Positions 12,090 through 24,340 of a stretch of DNA of 64,000 bases are shown piece by piece. Origin of the DNA: Cryptomeria japonica (Eukaryota; Streptophyta; Pinopsida; Cupressales; Cupressaceae); assembly GCF_030272615.1 (NCBI RefSeq), contig NC_081414.1:7077001-7141000 (forward strand). The letters run 5' to 3'. The position numbers and the translations under genes are program-made. How positions within the stretch are numbered: the first letter of the stretch is position 1; each line of letters starts with the position of its first letter. Under the pieces are notes generated by a model, which saw only the letters and a program-made list of their open reading frames with translations, ran no database searches and was not told where the DNA came from.

Positions 12090-12455
12090 TTGAGTATGGA
12101 ATATGACCTCCCTAGGTCTAATTGGAGGACCTACATTATTCTTATAGATTTGTGCATTCATCTGTGCCTCCCAAGGGTCTCCACTTGGAATGAGGGGAGA
12201 TTTATCCATTACATATGCATTGATAATAAGTTGATTATGAACACTAATGCTAAGGCTAGTTATAATGCAATGTGTAATAATGCAGATTTAATAGAACATC
12301 TTAATAATATTTGGCAAGTTAACTTTAGTAGCAAGGAATGGGGTAATGTGTCTGATAGGGAGAAACCCACAGGAGGACCAATTAAAGCTAAGTATAATAT
12401 TCCTGTTAAGAGACTCCTTCAAATGAGTGAGGAAAGATTTTGGTTTTCTAGATAA
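12090..12455 (+). pseudogene. Unassigned plus-strand frame in duplicated segment, upstream of the zf-RVT domain
   Basis: A 121-codon open frame covers the first part of copy 2. Its second half (NADLIEHLNNIWQVNFSSKEWG, quoted as NADLIEHLNNIW then QVNFSSKEWG) is repeated in copy 1 in a broken frame at about 9940-10020. It lies directly upstream of where the zf-RVT domain would begin if the 12452-14325 insertion were absent, so it may be part of the same LINE-like protein. I do not recognise the sequence itself. Confidence 0.35.
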
Positions 12456-14325
12456 GGCCCACTTTCAATTTTCACAAGCTTCACTCAACCCACAACTTCC
12501 TCCTTGATTTCTTCCCATCATTTGTTCATACACTTACTCAACTCAAACTATCATGCTCACTTACTCAACACTTACTCAAACCCTTCTTATAGGTCTAAAC
12601 CCCAAATATAGAAACTCTGATCATACTGAGGTGTTAGGAGGTTTCCTTGAGTGTTTTCAAAGGGATTCCAATGTTTCTTCAAGACCATTCAACCTTACAC
12701 CATTCAAATTCTTAATTTTCTTCAAAACAGGGCTACAAGGAATAAGCCCTTTTTAGCCCTCTTGAAACACTATTTTGCTCATTACTCACTCCCAACTTGG
12801 AATATTTGAAAAAGGAGAATATTTTTTAGTACCCTTTTGGCCAAAATCATGAATTAGTGCCAAGAGAGGTCTTTGGAAGGTCAATCTATGACTGTCCTAT
12901 TTTGTAGCCTCAAAACAAGGGTTTTTGTGAGGGTTTTGAAGCTTGCTTTGTTAGATACACTCCTCCTTCACAAACCAAGGACCTATACTGATGGATAGAC
13001 CCTTCCACGCCTTGGAGAAAACTATACAAACAAATACCACTTGTCATTTTTCCAAACACTTGGCATACCAGTTGTAGAAGATGACACAAATAGTCATTTT
13101 CACTGTTTTCATTGTCTTTCACTATTATTTCTGCACAATGGAGGTTAGAACTTATAAAATACCTGCACAAAAGCATAGATAAACCTTTCAACAACAATTT
13201 AAATCTGCATTAAACAAGTATGGATAAGACTTCACGGTTAGAAGGTTTCAAAGACAATCTTGGTGCCAAAAACCAATATATTTCCCAAAACAGGGAGTTT
13301 GCTGCCCTTCACAAACAGTGACACTTTATAATGCAAAATGGATAAAGTTTGGTGCTCCAACTTGCTACAAATTACTTATAGGACAGGTGCAGACCTCTTT
13401 CCAATTTTTTTTTAACACTTGGTGCTTAGAAACCACATTTTGAACTTTAAGGAAGCATACTAGCCAAGTTAGACAACTTGCCTAATAAGTGCTATCATGA
13501 CTGACAACAAGAACTTAAAATAAAATATATACAAAGGTCTAACTTGGTCTCCAAGGTTCATTCTTGCTTGGTTACCCATGGAGACCAAGTGTTTCAACCC
13601 ATTTTCCTCAAAACCCCAGTTCAGGGCAGCGAACTGGCAAAAACTAAAAGGTTTTTTTTGATAAACCAAAACACGATAAAAACCCTAACACCAAGAATGA
13701 AAAACCTTCATACAACCATGACAAAAACTACCATGAAATAACAGTATGGAAATATTGCTCTGTATGGATTGTTACAACAATTTTTGCTCAAAAAGCATGA
13801 AAAACAGTCATATTTCATTAACTTCTTCTTGCTAATACCAAGCCAGCCTATTTACAATGTTTGAAGTGTCCTTATATAGGCACACTCAAACTATTTCAAC
13901 CCTTATGGCGTCCATAACTACCTTGTGGAGTGATTTTACAACTTTTCTCACTTTTTGTCAAAATATTGCTTGACAACATTGGCAATTTTTTACTCTTAGT
14001 GCATTTTTGACCTATAAGACAAATATCTTCCACCTAAGCATTTGAGATGGTTTAAAATCAATAAATACACCTACAATTCCTTTCTAGGCTTGTTACAATT
14101 TTTTGAGCATATTTGCACTATAATGCCATTTTTTGGCTTACAAGGCACTATGGACCAAAACTAGAAAGAAAACTTGAGAAAAATTATCTAACTAGCTCTA
14201 AGATAAACTTAAACTATAATGAAACCTAAAACACACACCTGGACTCTTACAATAGTCCTTTATTCAATTCTTGATCCCATCAGGATCAAACAAGCCAAAA
14301 TTGTGAAGGTGCTCCTGCACCAGTG
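12452..14325 (-). mobile_element. 1.87-kb insertion with a 5-bp flanking repeat, possibly a solo LTR
   Basis: The block separates two parts of a duplicated segment and is bounded by TCTAG on both sides. It has no coding match. A minus-strand TATA-like box (CTATATAAGG) lies at about 13872-13881, and several A/T-rich tracts follow, which fits an LTR read on the minus strand. The ends do not show a clear TG...CA pair, so the class is uncertain. The right end carries a short inverted pair, GGTGC-tcct-GCACC at about 14309-14322. Confidence 0.5.
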
Positions 14326-14333
14326 TCTAGGAA

Positions 14334-14680
14334 TAATTAGAACAATAATGTGGAACCTAAAAAATCTTGTTTTAAATGGTTATTTCTATTACAAAAGCTA
14401 CCTTATAAAGATTATGTTAACAATAATAATATATGCTTTGTTTGTAGGAAACTAGAAAGCACCAAACATATCTTCTTCGAATGTTTCATTGCCAAAGAAA
14501 ATTGGATGTTATTTGCTACTAACATGAAAGGATGAAATGTAAATATTGTTCAATTTGAAATATTTTTGTTGTTATTATGAATATGAAAAAACATTTCAAT
14601 TCCTTTTGGAATCTTCTTTCTATTGAAATTCTTTAGCAAATCTAAAAAATTAGGAATGAGGATAAATTTAATGGGGTTGG
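14334..14680 (+). pseudogene. LINE-type RT zinc-binding (zf-RVT) domain, copy 2
   Basis: The plus strand reads KWLFLLQKLPYKDYVN then ICFVCRKLESTKHIFFEC and FIAKENW. This is the zf-RVT signature: a C-x2-C pair, a His seven residues on, and a final Cys four residues later. The domain usually lies C-terminal to the RT of plant non-LTR elements. It is followed at about 14640-14670 by KIRNEDKFNG. The open part runs about 14350-14535 and ends at a stop near 14536. The upstream part of the protein is cut off by the insertion ending at 14325. It looks like a non-functional LINE fragment, though a LINE-derived host gene cannot be ruled out. Confidence 0.68.
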
Positions 14681-14747
14681 GAGGGCACTTACTGAGTCAT
14701 TTAAGAGACTCATTATTTTCAATGTTGTATTGTAGGCTACTGTTACT

Positions 14748-14954
14748 ATGAACATATCCAAGTTCAAGTTTGAAAAGTTGTTGGAAGATGGTACAATGAG
14801 GGTGAACCTGAGTGAGGTCTCACATGGTCATACATGGGTAGATACTAGTGAAGAGTATAAACCCTTGTCAAAGGATTGCAGTAATTTGTCAAAGGGTATA
14901 ATGAAGAATGTACGAACAAGGAGAGGACCAAAGGGAAAAAACCAATTGGATTAG
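14748..14954 (+). pseudogene. Downstream frame following zf-RVT copy 2, function unknown
   Basis: A 68-codon frame (MNISKFKFEKLLEDGTMRV, then a basic tail NVRTRRGPKGKN) follows the zf-RVT domain by about 70 bp and is shared with copy 1 at about 10450-10660. In copy 1 the sequence continues past the point where copy 2 is cut by the CAAAC-flanked insertion, into SNENFSDIYPPLGEPEWDF at about 10735-10790, repeated at 19085-19140. I recognise no domain. The conserved, low-complexity, charged nature suggests the C-terminal tail of the same LINE-like protein. Confidence 0.4.
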
Positions 14955-14959
14955 CAAAC

Positions 14960-17900
14960 TATTGGTAAACAAATTTGTCACTGTGATTATTTCTTTGAAA
15001 CTGGCCCTATTTGCCCAAAGAGTAGTGACAAACATTCCAACAGTTGGAGAGATTGCAACCAAACTACAATCTTCCTCTGCGTTTTAGAGGGGCAGCTCCC
15101 TCGTATGATGGGGGTATTTTGGGATTTTTGTGTACTTTTAACCTGAAAGTACAGAAAGGAAAGAAAAAACAATACTAAAGAAAGTAGATATCAGAAACCC
15201 CAATGCAAGACACACGAATACACACTGAGATTCCAGAATAGATAACCATTACAAGGGGGGTTAAGCATAAGATGGGTTTAAAATATGCAATGATGATTAA
15301 AGAAGAAAAACAATTCTCAACATACGAAGGGATAGGCTATACTAGCACATACAAGTCAAGATACCAAGAAACAACATGTTTCATCAAGTCAATTACATAG
15401 ACTATTAAACTAAAAACCAATAGATCCGACCGATACACAAAGGGATTACTAATTTAACATACGAGAAATTAGTAACAATAAATCATGAATACATTCAACA
15501 CATACGAACTCAATGCATTGTTAATTATTCTTTTGAAAATATACAAATCCAAAAGCTTTGTGTACAAAATGTGAAAACCAAAAGTTCTCAAAAAGTTTCT
15601 CTAGAAAATTCTCTAGAGTTTCCCCTCTGTAAGAGTTCCCCCCCAAAAGAAAAATCATTGTATTTATAGGCTAACAATCCATAACTACTTTTCCTAACTA
15701 CTTAGAATAACCACTTGGAATAACCAACTTAGGTGCCCACTTAAATTAACTACCTTTTCTTTTTCAAGTTAGAAACTACGTCACTTTTGCACATAAAGAG
15801 TTTGGTTAGGAACTACTTTACTGTCATGCAAAAAGAGTCAACTTTCTAAGCTTGGTTACAATAATGACTAAAGTCACATTTACAAAAGATAATTTAAAAC
15901 CCATTGTATCAAAATAAGAACTTGGTGTTAGCTTTGCTAAGGCACATTTTCATCTCTATCTTATTCTTTAGTAACACTTTCTAAAAACACACCCTGCATT
16001 GAGCGTTGCCTGTCTTTGCTTGCTTAATTTGTACACTATTTCACGGTATCGTGGTTCAAAACAATCATGATGGTCATAAAGATTTAAGATAGCACTAGTT
16101 GGAGCCAACTTCTTTGAAAACCTTGGTTAGGATAGACATGTTAATGTGGGCATTCAAGTTTCTCCTAATCCATGAATCATTCATTTACCAATAATTTATC
16201 CTTCACATAAATATGCATTAACTGTATGTTAATGTTCATAGTTTCCTTCCGTGAGCATGCCATTCCCTGGATTAAGATGTATTCTTGTGTGAGGTATGAT
16301 TAATATGTCTCTTCAGATGTGTAGGAGATTCCATTTGGAAGAAATTATTTCCCAACAAGAAAAACCGTGTAGATTCCATCTAATGGCACAACTCGTAATG
16401 TACCGTAGTGTTCATGATTATCCAATTCACAAAGATGGTCCATATTTGCTTTTGAGAAATTGCCACCAGGGTTGTTGATGAAGAGCATTTTCAATTGTAT
16501 CAGTGCACATAATCAATATCCATATTATAAAGAATATGGAAAGTAATACTTAATTCCTATCGATGCCTTGTGGAGAGAATGTCTCGGTTGAACTCAATCA
16601 GATGCCATTTCATTTCGATCATTATGTCAAACAATTCAACAACATTGTCCATGGTTCCACAATCTACATACATGTCAAGTAGCGCAATTGCAACTGTGAA
16701 TTTGCCATCTTCATTTGCCAAATCGATTTCACCAACTTTATATTCATATGATAATTTTGCACTGCCAGTTACATTTATTTGAAAGCTTCCAAAGCCTTTC
16801 CACAAATCCATTTTGTGTCACCGTGTTGTACTTATTGGATTCTATGAGATTGACACCTCTTTAGAGCACTCTGTCAAATCGTTAAATGCCACACCTTGGC
16901 TGCAATCTTTGTGCCATGTGATGACATCTCTTTGGGTCATAGTATCAAACATATCGCATGCCTTCTGCATTCTTTTCCATAGGCCGTGTATTGATGAGGA
17001 TGTAGATGTAGAGTTTTTGTCTTACACCAATTGATCACATTCACTTGAAAGATTCTCAAGCATGTTCTACAAATTCATTTTGTGCATGAATGTGAAGTGA
17101 TTCCATTCCATGAGATGACATCTCTAAAGCATTTTGTCAAACGGTAAACGTGCATTGTCTATGCCTCCACATTCCATGTGAGAATTCTGTCAAACAGTTC
17201 GCACGCATTGTATGGATGGGCTACATCACCTTTGTTGAGCTTCACAACACATTTATCAATGTGGGTGCGGTGGGTATCAAATCTCCTAAGGTATTTCTCT
17301 CCTTTTATGGAGGATCCTCGTGGATCTACTCTGCGAGCCTTACATAGTGGTTGCGTCCTCCCTTCCTCAATGGCTCAATGGGTGTGGTAGCATAGTATTA
17401 TCGTCATACGTGTATTATGTATGGCTCTAGTCCCTTACCGACTAGGACACTGCGTGCTACTTACATTGGCATAAATGAAAGGCCATTACCATATACTCCC
17501 CCATGATCATACTTCTCAGTGGATTAAGAAAGGCATGGGTATTGAGCATCTAAACATCAAGCGCTATCAACTTTATGGATCCGTTCTCTCTATATTCTAA
17601 ACTGCTCCAAGTCAAATTCATCATTCACCGCTACCTTTACTATCTTAATCTATGCATTTCAAACTCCAATCGAGTTCCAAGTCAACTGCATAGCATTGGA
17701 CGACATAGGCCTGTGAAGGATAGTGGAGAGCTTCCTTGCAAAGCCTATTTTATGTTCATTCTTCAATCATTCATTTCACTCATTGAGATGACATCTCTTT
17801 GGGGTACTCTCTCAAACAATTGAGTGCATTGTCTATGATTCCATATTTTACATGTGCTCTGTTAAAAGTATGGACTTTTGGTTTATTTAATTGAATCAAT

Positions 17901-19010
17901 ATACTTTGATGGGTTTTCCCTTTACAATTTGTAAATCCGATAAAGCTTAGAGCAATGTACACCAACACATGCAATCCATGCCTTGTTCTTGTGTGCATAT
18001 AAACTTGACCTGCAATTTTGCTCATCATTTCTATCTAAGGTATCATCTTCCATAATGAACGCCTAATGAATTCCACATTTTGCAAATATGTTGACATGGC
18101 AACTGCAATCATCGCTCTCCATGATTTTACATCTCTTTAAAAGATTTGTTCAAACTAGTAGCTTTGTTTGCCAGCACAGCAACAACCCATCTGATAAAAC
18201 CCAATATTACTTATGTTCAATGGATGAACATAACTTATAACTTTATTTCAAATGCTCAAATAGAGGTTAGAAAGTTAGGATTTTTTAGCAACTGAGCATA
18301 ATAGGTTAGGATTGCTCACTTTTTGAGAATTTCTAACCTATTAAGGTTATAAATATGAGATTTTTGAACAACAAAGGGCATTAAGAAAAGGATCACTTGC
18401 AACTATTCCATCAGAACCTACATAAAGACTTTTGATTGCTTTTCATCTTCAAAAAGGGCAGAATGGGAAATATATTGAAAACAATTTAAAATATTTGAAT
18501 TATTTTTAAAAGAATAATTCAAATTTCCCATTAGACTTTAATGCCTTGATTTAGAAAATATGACCACAACTTTCAATTGGTAAGGAGTTAGGCTCCAAAA
18601 TTCAAAAAACACCTTCAAGGTAGGAGGATGAGCAAATACCATCATTTATTCCTCATGATGATACCTAGGGTGAGGGGTTTTAATTGTTGTAGAGCAAGGA
18701 ACATCAAATTTTGAAAGTTTAAAATATGGCAAACTGTGAACTGGGTTCAGCCAAAAACTGGTCATATGACACAAAACGATGCTTAAGACAATGTTCACAA
18801 ACCGATTTCCATCAATTATTTGTAATTTTGAAAACTCATCCATTTTTCACATTTTGACTGGCACGTTTATGATTGATGACAATGTAGGTTAAGAACGACA
18901 ACCTTGGATCACATGCTCACTCATTTTGTAGAGATACATATTTGGGCCTACTTTCAACATTCAGACCAATTCAAAGTTCAAAGTTTGGGTATTCCAAATG
19001 TGGGGCAACA
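14960..19010. mobile_element. 4.05-kb insertion flanked by CAAAC, containing LTR-like ends and a PPR pseudogene
   Basis: It splits the duplicated segment between 14958 and 19011; the uninterrupted site is seen in copy 1 near 10660. The right end GGGGCAACA reads TGTTGCCCC on the minus strand, which is a plausible LTR start. The left third (about 14960-16290) has a minus-strand TATA box CCTATAAATAC at about 15660-15671. The right fifth (about 18190-19010) starts TGATAAAACCC and ends GGCAACA and has a plus-strand TATA-like box near 18346. These two flanks are not obvious copies of one another, so the structure is composite. Broken and old. Confidence 0.5.
16550..18190 (-). pseudogene. Decayed pentatricopeptide-repeat (PPR) gene, probably PLS/DYW-class
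   Basis: On the minus strand several PPR helices can be recognised. At 16557-16811 the frame has FTVAIALLDMYVDCGTMDNV then VELFDIM, matching the usual V-x-x-AL-x-DMYAKCG-x-x-x-A-x-x-LFD-x-M. At about 16840-16970 it reads DMFDTMTQRDVITWH. At about 17100-17200 it reads MECGGIDNARLPFDKM, then RDVISWNGI after small frame changes. At about 17780-17870 there is VKYGIIDNAL. At about 18090-18180 it reads RDVKSWRAMIA. Plant PPR proteins bind organellar RNA. Here stops and frame shifts break every repeat, so it is not functional. It lies inside an insertion between LTR-like flanks. Confidence 0.72.
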
Positions 19011-19585
19011 CAAACCAAGGTAGAGTAGGAGGGGCAAGGTACCACATGAATGAAGGAGAATGCTTAGGCATGGAAGTGGTTAGATCCAATGAGAACTTGT
19101 CTGACATTTACCCACCTCTTGGAGAACCTAAATAGGATTTTTACAGTGATAGTAGGAACTAGGAGATGAACTTATAATCTTTAGGTGTCATGAGTCAGTC
19201 ATTTTTTTATATGAAACTATAATATGATTATTTTTGTATATGGGTGTAAAAGGTTGTACAAGGTTGTAATTGTTCCTTCTGTATATGGAAATATATGGAC
19301 ATTATTTCAACAGGTTTACCTATCAAGTTTGATACAATGGGCACACTTCTAAACTCATTTGTTTAAAACTAATCTGTTATTACTCTATATTTAATATATA
19401 TAAATATAATTTTTATCCCATCCAAAGTATCCTGCTTGGCTTCCACATTGTTTCTCCTTCAAGAGATTGTCACTCATTGATCCTTTCGATATGCACAATT
19501 TGGTTCATTTGAACAACAAACCCTCCTATAGCATAAAATCAATCCAAGGTCTTCTATCTTCGCTAATAGGATTACTACAAGTTTC

Positions 19586-22500
19586 CTAAGCATCTTTAAA
19601 ATTTCCATCATCTACATATAATTCCTTCAAACTATCAAAACCTACATTGTTAACCTTAATTTCACGCAACAACAAATTCTTCCTACTTAATTCATCAACA
19701 ACCTTATTTGTTTGTCCACTTTTACGCATCAATACAAAGTTAAAGATTTGAAGATACTCTACCCACTTAACATGTCTTTGGTTTAACTTATGTTGGCTAT
19801 TTATAAATTGCAAAGCATTTTTATGTATATTAACAATAAACTCGATAGGGAGTAAGTAATGCCTCCACTTCTTCAATGATTGAATCAATGCATAAAACTC
19901 AAGATCATAGGCAAAATATTTCTTCTTAGCATCATTCAATTTCTCACCAAAATAAGCCATTGGTTTACCTTCTTGACTAAGAACAACCCCTATTGCCAAT
20001 CCACTAGAATCCCACTCTACTTGAAACACTTTATTGAAATTAGGCAACATAAGTATAGGGTACTCACTCACATTTTGTTTGAGAAATATGGAACTTCTTT
20101 CAGCCTCCAATGTCCATTCAAATTTCTTCTTAGACCCCTTAAGTGTTTCGTGATTTTTTCAAGCATGGGAGCAACTACATGACTGAATTTTTTGATGAAC
20201 TTTATGTAAAATCTAGCAAGACCATGAAAAATTCTTGCTTGCATTGAACTCCTTGGTGTTGGCCAATAAATAATGGCTCAAACCTTCTATTTGTATATCT
20301 TTAGCCCATCCTTGGAAACTAGAAAGCCCAAATAAATCACCTCGGTCTGCATAAAGACACACTTCTTCAAGTTAATCTACAACTTTTCTTCATGTAACCT
20401 TGTCATAACCAATCTCGAATGCTCCAAATTCCCATCCTTGGACCTATTAAACACCAAAATGTCATCAAGATATACAATCACAAACTTTCTGAGGAATGGT
20501 TCAAAACCTCATTCGTACGCCTCATAAAGGTACTAGGTGCATTAGAAAGTTCAAAGGGAATAACCAACCATTCACATAGAAAATTATTGGTCTTAAATGT
20601 TGTTTTCCACTCATCTCCAAGTTTGATCCTAATCTAATGATAACCACTTTTCAGATCTATCCTAAAAACATATATTGAGTTACTCAAAAAATTCATTAAA
20701 TCTTCAATCTTAGGAATTTGAAACCTATATCTAATATTTATCTTACTAATGGCCCTATAATCAGTGCACATTCTCCATTCACCTCCTTTCTTAGGCACTA
20801 AGATGGTTTGAATAGTACAAGGGCTAAAAAATTCCCTTATCAAACCTTATTTGAGCAGTTCTTCAACTTGCTTTCTAATCTCCTCATTTTCCTTTGGAGT
20901 TAATCTATATGTAGCCTTATTTGGAAGGATAGCTCCTGGTATCAATTCCATATAATGGCTAATACTCCTCACAAGAGGCAATTCATCAGGAAACTTTGTT
21001 GCAACAATTTCTTTGTTGGCATATGTGCAGAACTTGATGACATGATGATATTGTATGTTGTCATTGATGTCAATATGTTGAAGTATGAATCGGTATATTG
21101 AAGTAAGCAAACCGGTATATGTGAGAACCGATATGATATTGTGAACTGGTATATGTGAAAAAGTGAAGCGGTATGTTGAAATGAGAACCGATATATGGGA
21201 AGTTTTGTATCGGGGTTTCACTTGGCATGACTACTGGTTGATGGTCTCAATTTCAGGGTTTCCGGTTGATGCATTCCAAGCCTGTGTGATTCAACCAATG
21301 ACATCTTGTGATGAGTTAACATTGTAAGATCAGATAGTGTTTCCACATCAGCCTTGTGCGCATGAAGGATTTCCTTGAGGATCTTGCATGGAGATTGATC
21401 TTATCTACCTCGGGAATGCGCGAAGTCTCTGTAAATGGTGGAGAACGCGTGATGGGTTATCAACCTCCTGAAGCGGCAAAGAATGAACGTTGGAGAACAT
21501 CTTGAGATCTGTTCAAGACTGTTGTATTCAATACAGTATGATTAACGATCAGGATTGAACTGATTGAATTGTAAAACCTAAATGTTTAGGGTTTACGGTT
21601 TATGCTACCGACCTATCTATTTCCTATAAGGTCGATGATGTTTTTCATTTTGAATTTGTTGACAAATGTTATGTGTGTATCCTAGTGAGTGATACTTGAT
21701 TCTTGCCAAACCGGAGAAGTGTGGTGATACCTGCAGAGTGTGATTGCAGAAGAAAAGGAGCTAAAGTGAATCTGCCTTGGCATTGAGTGTTGTTATCAGA
21801 TCAATGTATTACCTGTTGACCTCTAACCATTTCAACAGTTGGAAAATCCCTTAACCGGGTAGCTTTAACAGGATTTTGTGTAAATCCTTTAACAGGGTGA
21901 CTCAATTCAATGAGTTCTTCAAATCCTCTTGTGAGGTAACCTTTAACCGGGTATTTAGCCATCCCTTAATCGGGTGATCCCTAGCAGGATCGGTTCCTAG
22001 CAGAACCTATTGTAAAAGTCTTTAACCAGACTAGGCTCCTAACATAGTGGGCTTCAAAAGAGTTCAAAGAACAGCTTGTGAGTATTCATCCCCACCGTGG
22101 TTTTTCCCAATTGGGTTTCCACGTGAAAAATAAGTGTGTCATGTGTGATGCTTTAATATTCTCTGTCAAGTGGTAAAGCATGTTGAGCCAGCAATCATTA
22201 TATTTCTGATGATATATTACTTGTTTATGCATAATGGTGAAGTGGAAATGAGATATTAGATTGTGTAGAGATCTAAGTGTTTACCGGTTTATGTCTTTTA
22301 TACTCTCACTGTGTTTTATCGGTAGTGCCCTGAAGTAGACCGGTGTTACTGTTTACCTATTAAAGTACAGTCTTTGCAGTCAAACTGGTTCAGGGAAAGT
22401 TTTTGCCTGTACTGATTCACCCCCCCCCCCTCTCAGTACCGGTTTGGCACTAACTGATTCATCATTATTCATCATTCTTTATGCTCCTCTAAGATTCCTT

Positions 22501-23495
22501 GTATCTCTTTAGTGAATCCCTCCAATGTTGTTGATGTAAGGACAACCTTGGGTTTGAGTACCAAAGCATATCCCATTTCTTCATCCTTCATGGTATGTAA
22601 AAACTCCTTTATACTCACTACCATTATTGTATTGTTGTTTCTACTGCTATTGTCCCCTTCTTGTTCTTTCATAGGCAACAAGGTATGCTTGATATCGTCC
22701 TTCTCAAAAGTGTAGGTGTTCTCTCTTCTAGTATGTACTACCTTCCTATTAAATTGCCAAGTTCTACCAAGCAATACATGACACACATCCATGGGCATAA
22801 CATCACATAACACACTATCCTTATAACTACCAATCTGCAATTCAACAAGAGCTTGTTCATCTACCAATAATTGGTGTGCGATGTTTAGTTTTCTTAAGGC
22901 CTAACTACTTTACAATCTTTGTTGCAACAATATTATCTATACTACCACTATCAATGATTAATTTGTAACACTTACCTTTTCCCTTACACTTGGTTTTAAA
23001 TAGAGTTCGTGTTTGGACTGGTTCTTGACTTTCCTTGGGTGTCTTTAACAATACTCATTTGAACAACAATGACTCTCCTGATTTTGGTTCTTCTTTTTTA
23101 TGGATAGGTTAACCCATACTCTCTTGGCCCGCTTGCATAATTTGATTACTCCTTTCAAACTTTGTATGCCTTCTTTGTGAATATTTAGGACATTCCCAAA
23201 TTTTGTGGCCAACATATTAATTACACTTCAAACATTTACCAGCAAATACTCTGCCTCTTCCTTGAAAACCGCCTATTCCATATGATCTTCCTCCCTTATT
23301 CTGTTATCCTCCTCTTTCAGTATTGGTTGTCCCATTGGAACTTCTAGCCCCTTCTTCTTGATGTTGTTGTTGTCCTCTTCCTCTAAATCCTCTTCCTCTC
23401 CTTCTTTCTTATTGGTTTTACTTCCTTGATAGTTTCTCTCCTGCCTTAATGGCAAGTTGATAAACCTTTTCAAGAGTTCTAGGGGATACAAGACT
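19586..23495 (-). mobile_element. Ty3/gypsy LTR retrotransposon fossil (gag-protease-RT-RNase H; minus strand)
   Basis: Right to left: gag end with a zinc-knuckle region (about 23190-23490), aspartic protease with IIDSGSIDN near 22945, a protease-RT linker (22472-22867), then after an inserted block the RT (20100-21030, with ELIPGAILPNKATYR and ILVPKKGGEWRMC) and RNase H (19586-20110). Integrase and LTRs of this element were not found. The right side is cut by a Sirevirus-like fossil at about 23495. The left side continues into the LINE-like duplicated segment. Broken, with many interruptions. Placement in a named gypsy lineage is not certain. Confidence 0.85.
21030..22465 (+). mobile_element. 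Probable solo LTR of a copia-type element inside the gypsy fossil
   Basis: The block interrupts the gypsy fossil between its protease linker (22470) and RT start (21025), and neither side's coding match continues into it. It starts near TTGATGACATGATG with TGTTGTCATTGATGTC just inside, and ends near the C-rich run followed by TCTCAGTACCGG. The same layout (TTGTCATTGATGTC at the start, C-run then TCT near the end) occurs in the copia 5' LTR at 48830-50249. The exact ends and target-site duplication could not be fixed. Two repeat zones lie inside: CCGGTATATGTGA-like units at about 21085-21210 and CCTTTAACCGGGT-like units at about 21840-22030. Confidence 0.6.
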
Positions 23496-23499
23496 CTAT

Positions 23500-24340
23500 T
23501 TCACACTATCGGATGCTGAGAGGGGGTGTGAATCAATATATACTAAAACTTGATCAAAATCATTTAATCAAATTAGGTTTCATAAAATCATTCATCACAT
23601 ATGTATGAGAGTAAATAACTGAAATAGTAAACTCATCCATACAAGAACAACAAAAGCTTTATGTGGAAAACCCAAACTGGGAAAAACCATGGTGAGAATC
23701 AAACTCACAATATATGTACTAAATGTTTACAATGATTTAGGTCATAGCCCAAGGAGCTCACTACTTCAAAATTGTAAGCTAAGGCGCACAAAGTTAGGGC
23801 AAGATACAAAGAGGACTTGCACAGCTAAAGATCACTTCTCTAGGTAAAGATACAAACTCCAATACATAAATCCTTCTAATACATATATGGTGCAATCACA
23901 TACCACGAAACCATAATACAGTATACCAAAGTAGTCACCTGAAATAGCTATACAATTTCCAAACCAAACAAAAAGTTATCAATCCTCCAAAAACACAACA
24001 TATCAACTATATTTTCCATCCAAAACACCTCTAGATAGATTCCATACATCTGCATAACATTTGTACACAATATATTCATACACAAGTTTGATGCACTCAT
24101 TCCATCATATCTGCATAATCTTGAAAGTACCTTATTACAACATCATACATACCTACAAACTTACAACAATACACCTCTACACCATATTACTACTAGACCA
24201 GAATCAAGACTACTAATCATCAACAAGCTAGATGTCAATAACAAAACTTGACCACATTAGTTCTCATATCACCTTCGAACCAACATCTAAAGCATCAACA
24301 AGTTATACATCAATGACAACATAAACTCAAATATGCAACA
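23500..24340 (-). repeat. Left (3') LTR of the Sirevirus-like fossil
   Basis: Matches 29020-30285 over most of its length, starting with GAGAGGGGGTG at 23518 against GAGAGGGGGGTG at about 29041. Its outer end abuts gypsy gag sequence at about 23495. Its inner end is ATATGCAACA at 24331-24340, next to the PPT. It lacks about 730 bp that the right LTR holds at about 29375-30110, so one of the two has gained or lost that piece. Confidence 0.78.

Larger units (their letters stand above)
11982..20097. repeat. Copy 2 of the 2.1-kb duplicated segment, split by two insertions
   Basis: The three parts are 11982-12451, 14334-14958 and 19011-20097, in the same order and orientation as in copy 1. The gaps between them are insertions, each flanked by a matching 5-bp direct repeat: TCTAG at 12447-12451 and 14326-14330, CAAAC at 14955-14959 and 19011-19015. 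Copy 1 reads straight through the CAAAC site, which shows the uninterrupted state. At the other site copy 1 has a small deletion, so that site is less clean. Confidence 0.82.
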
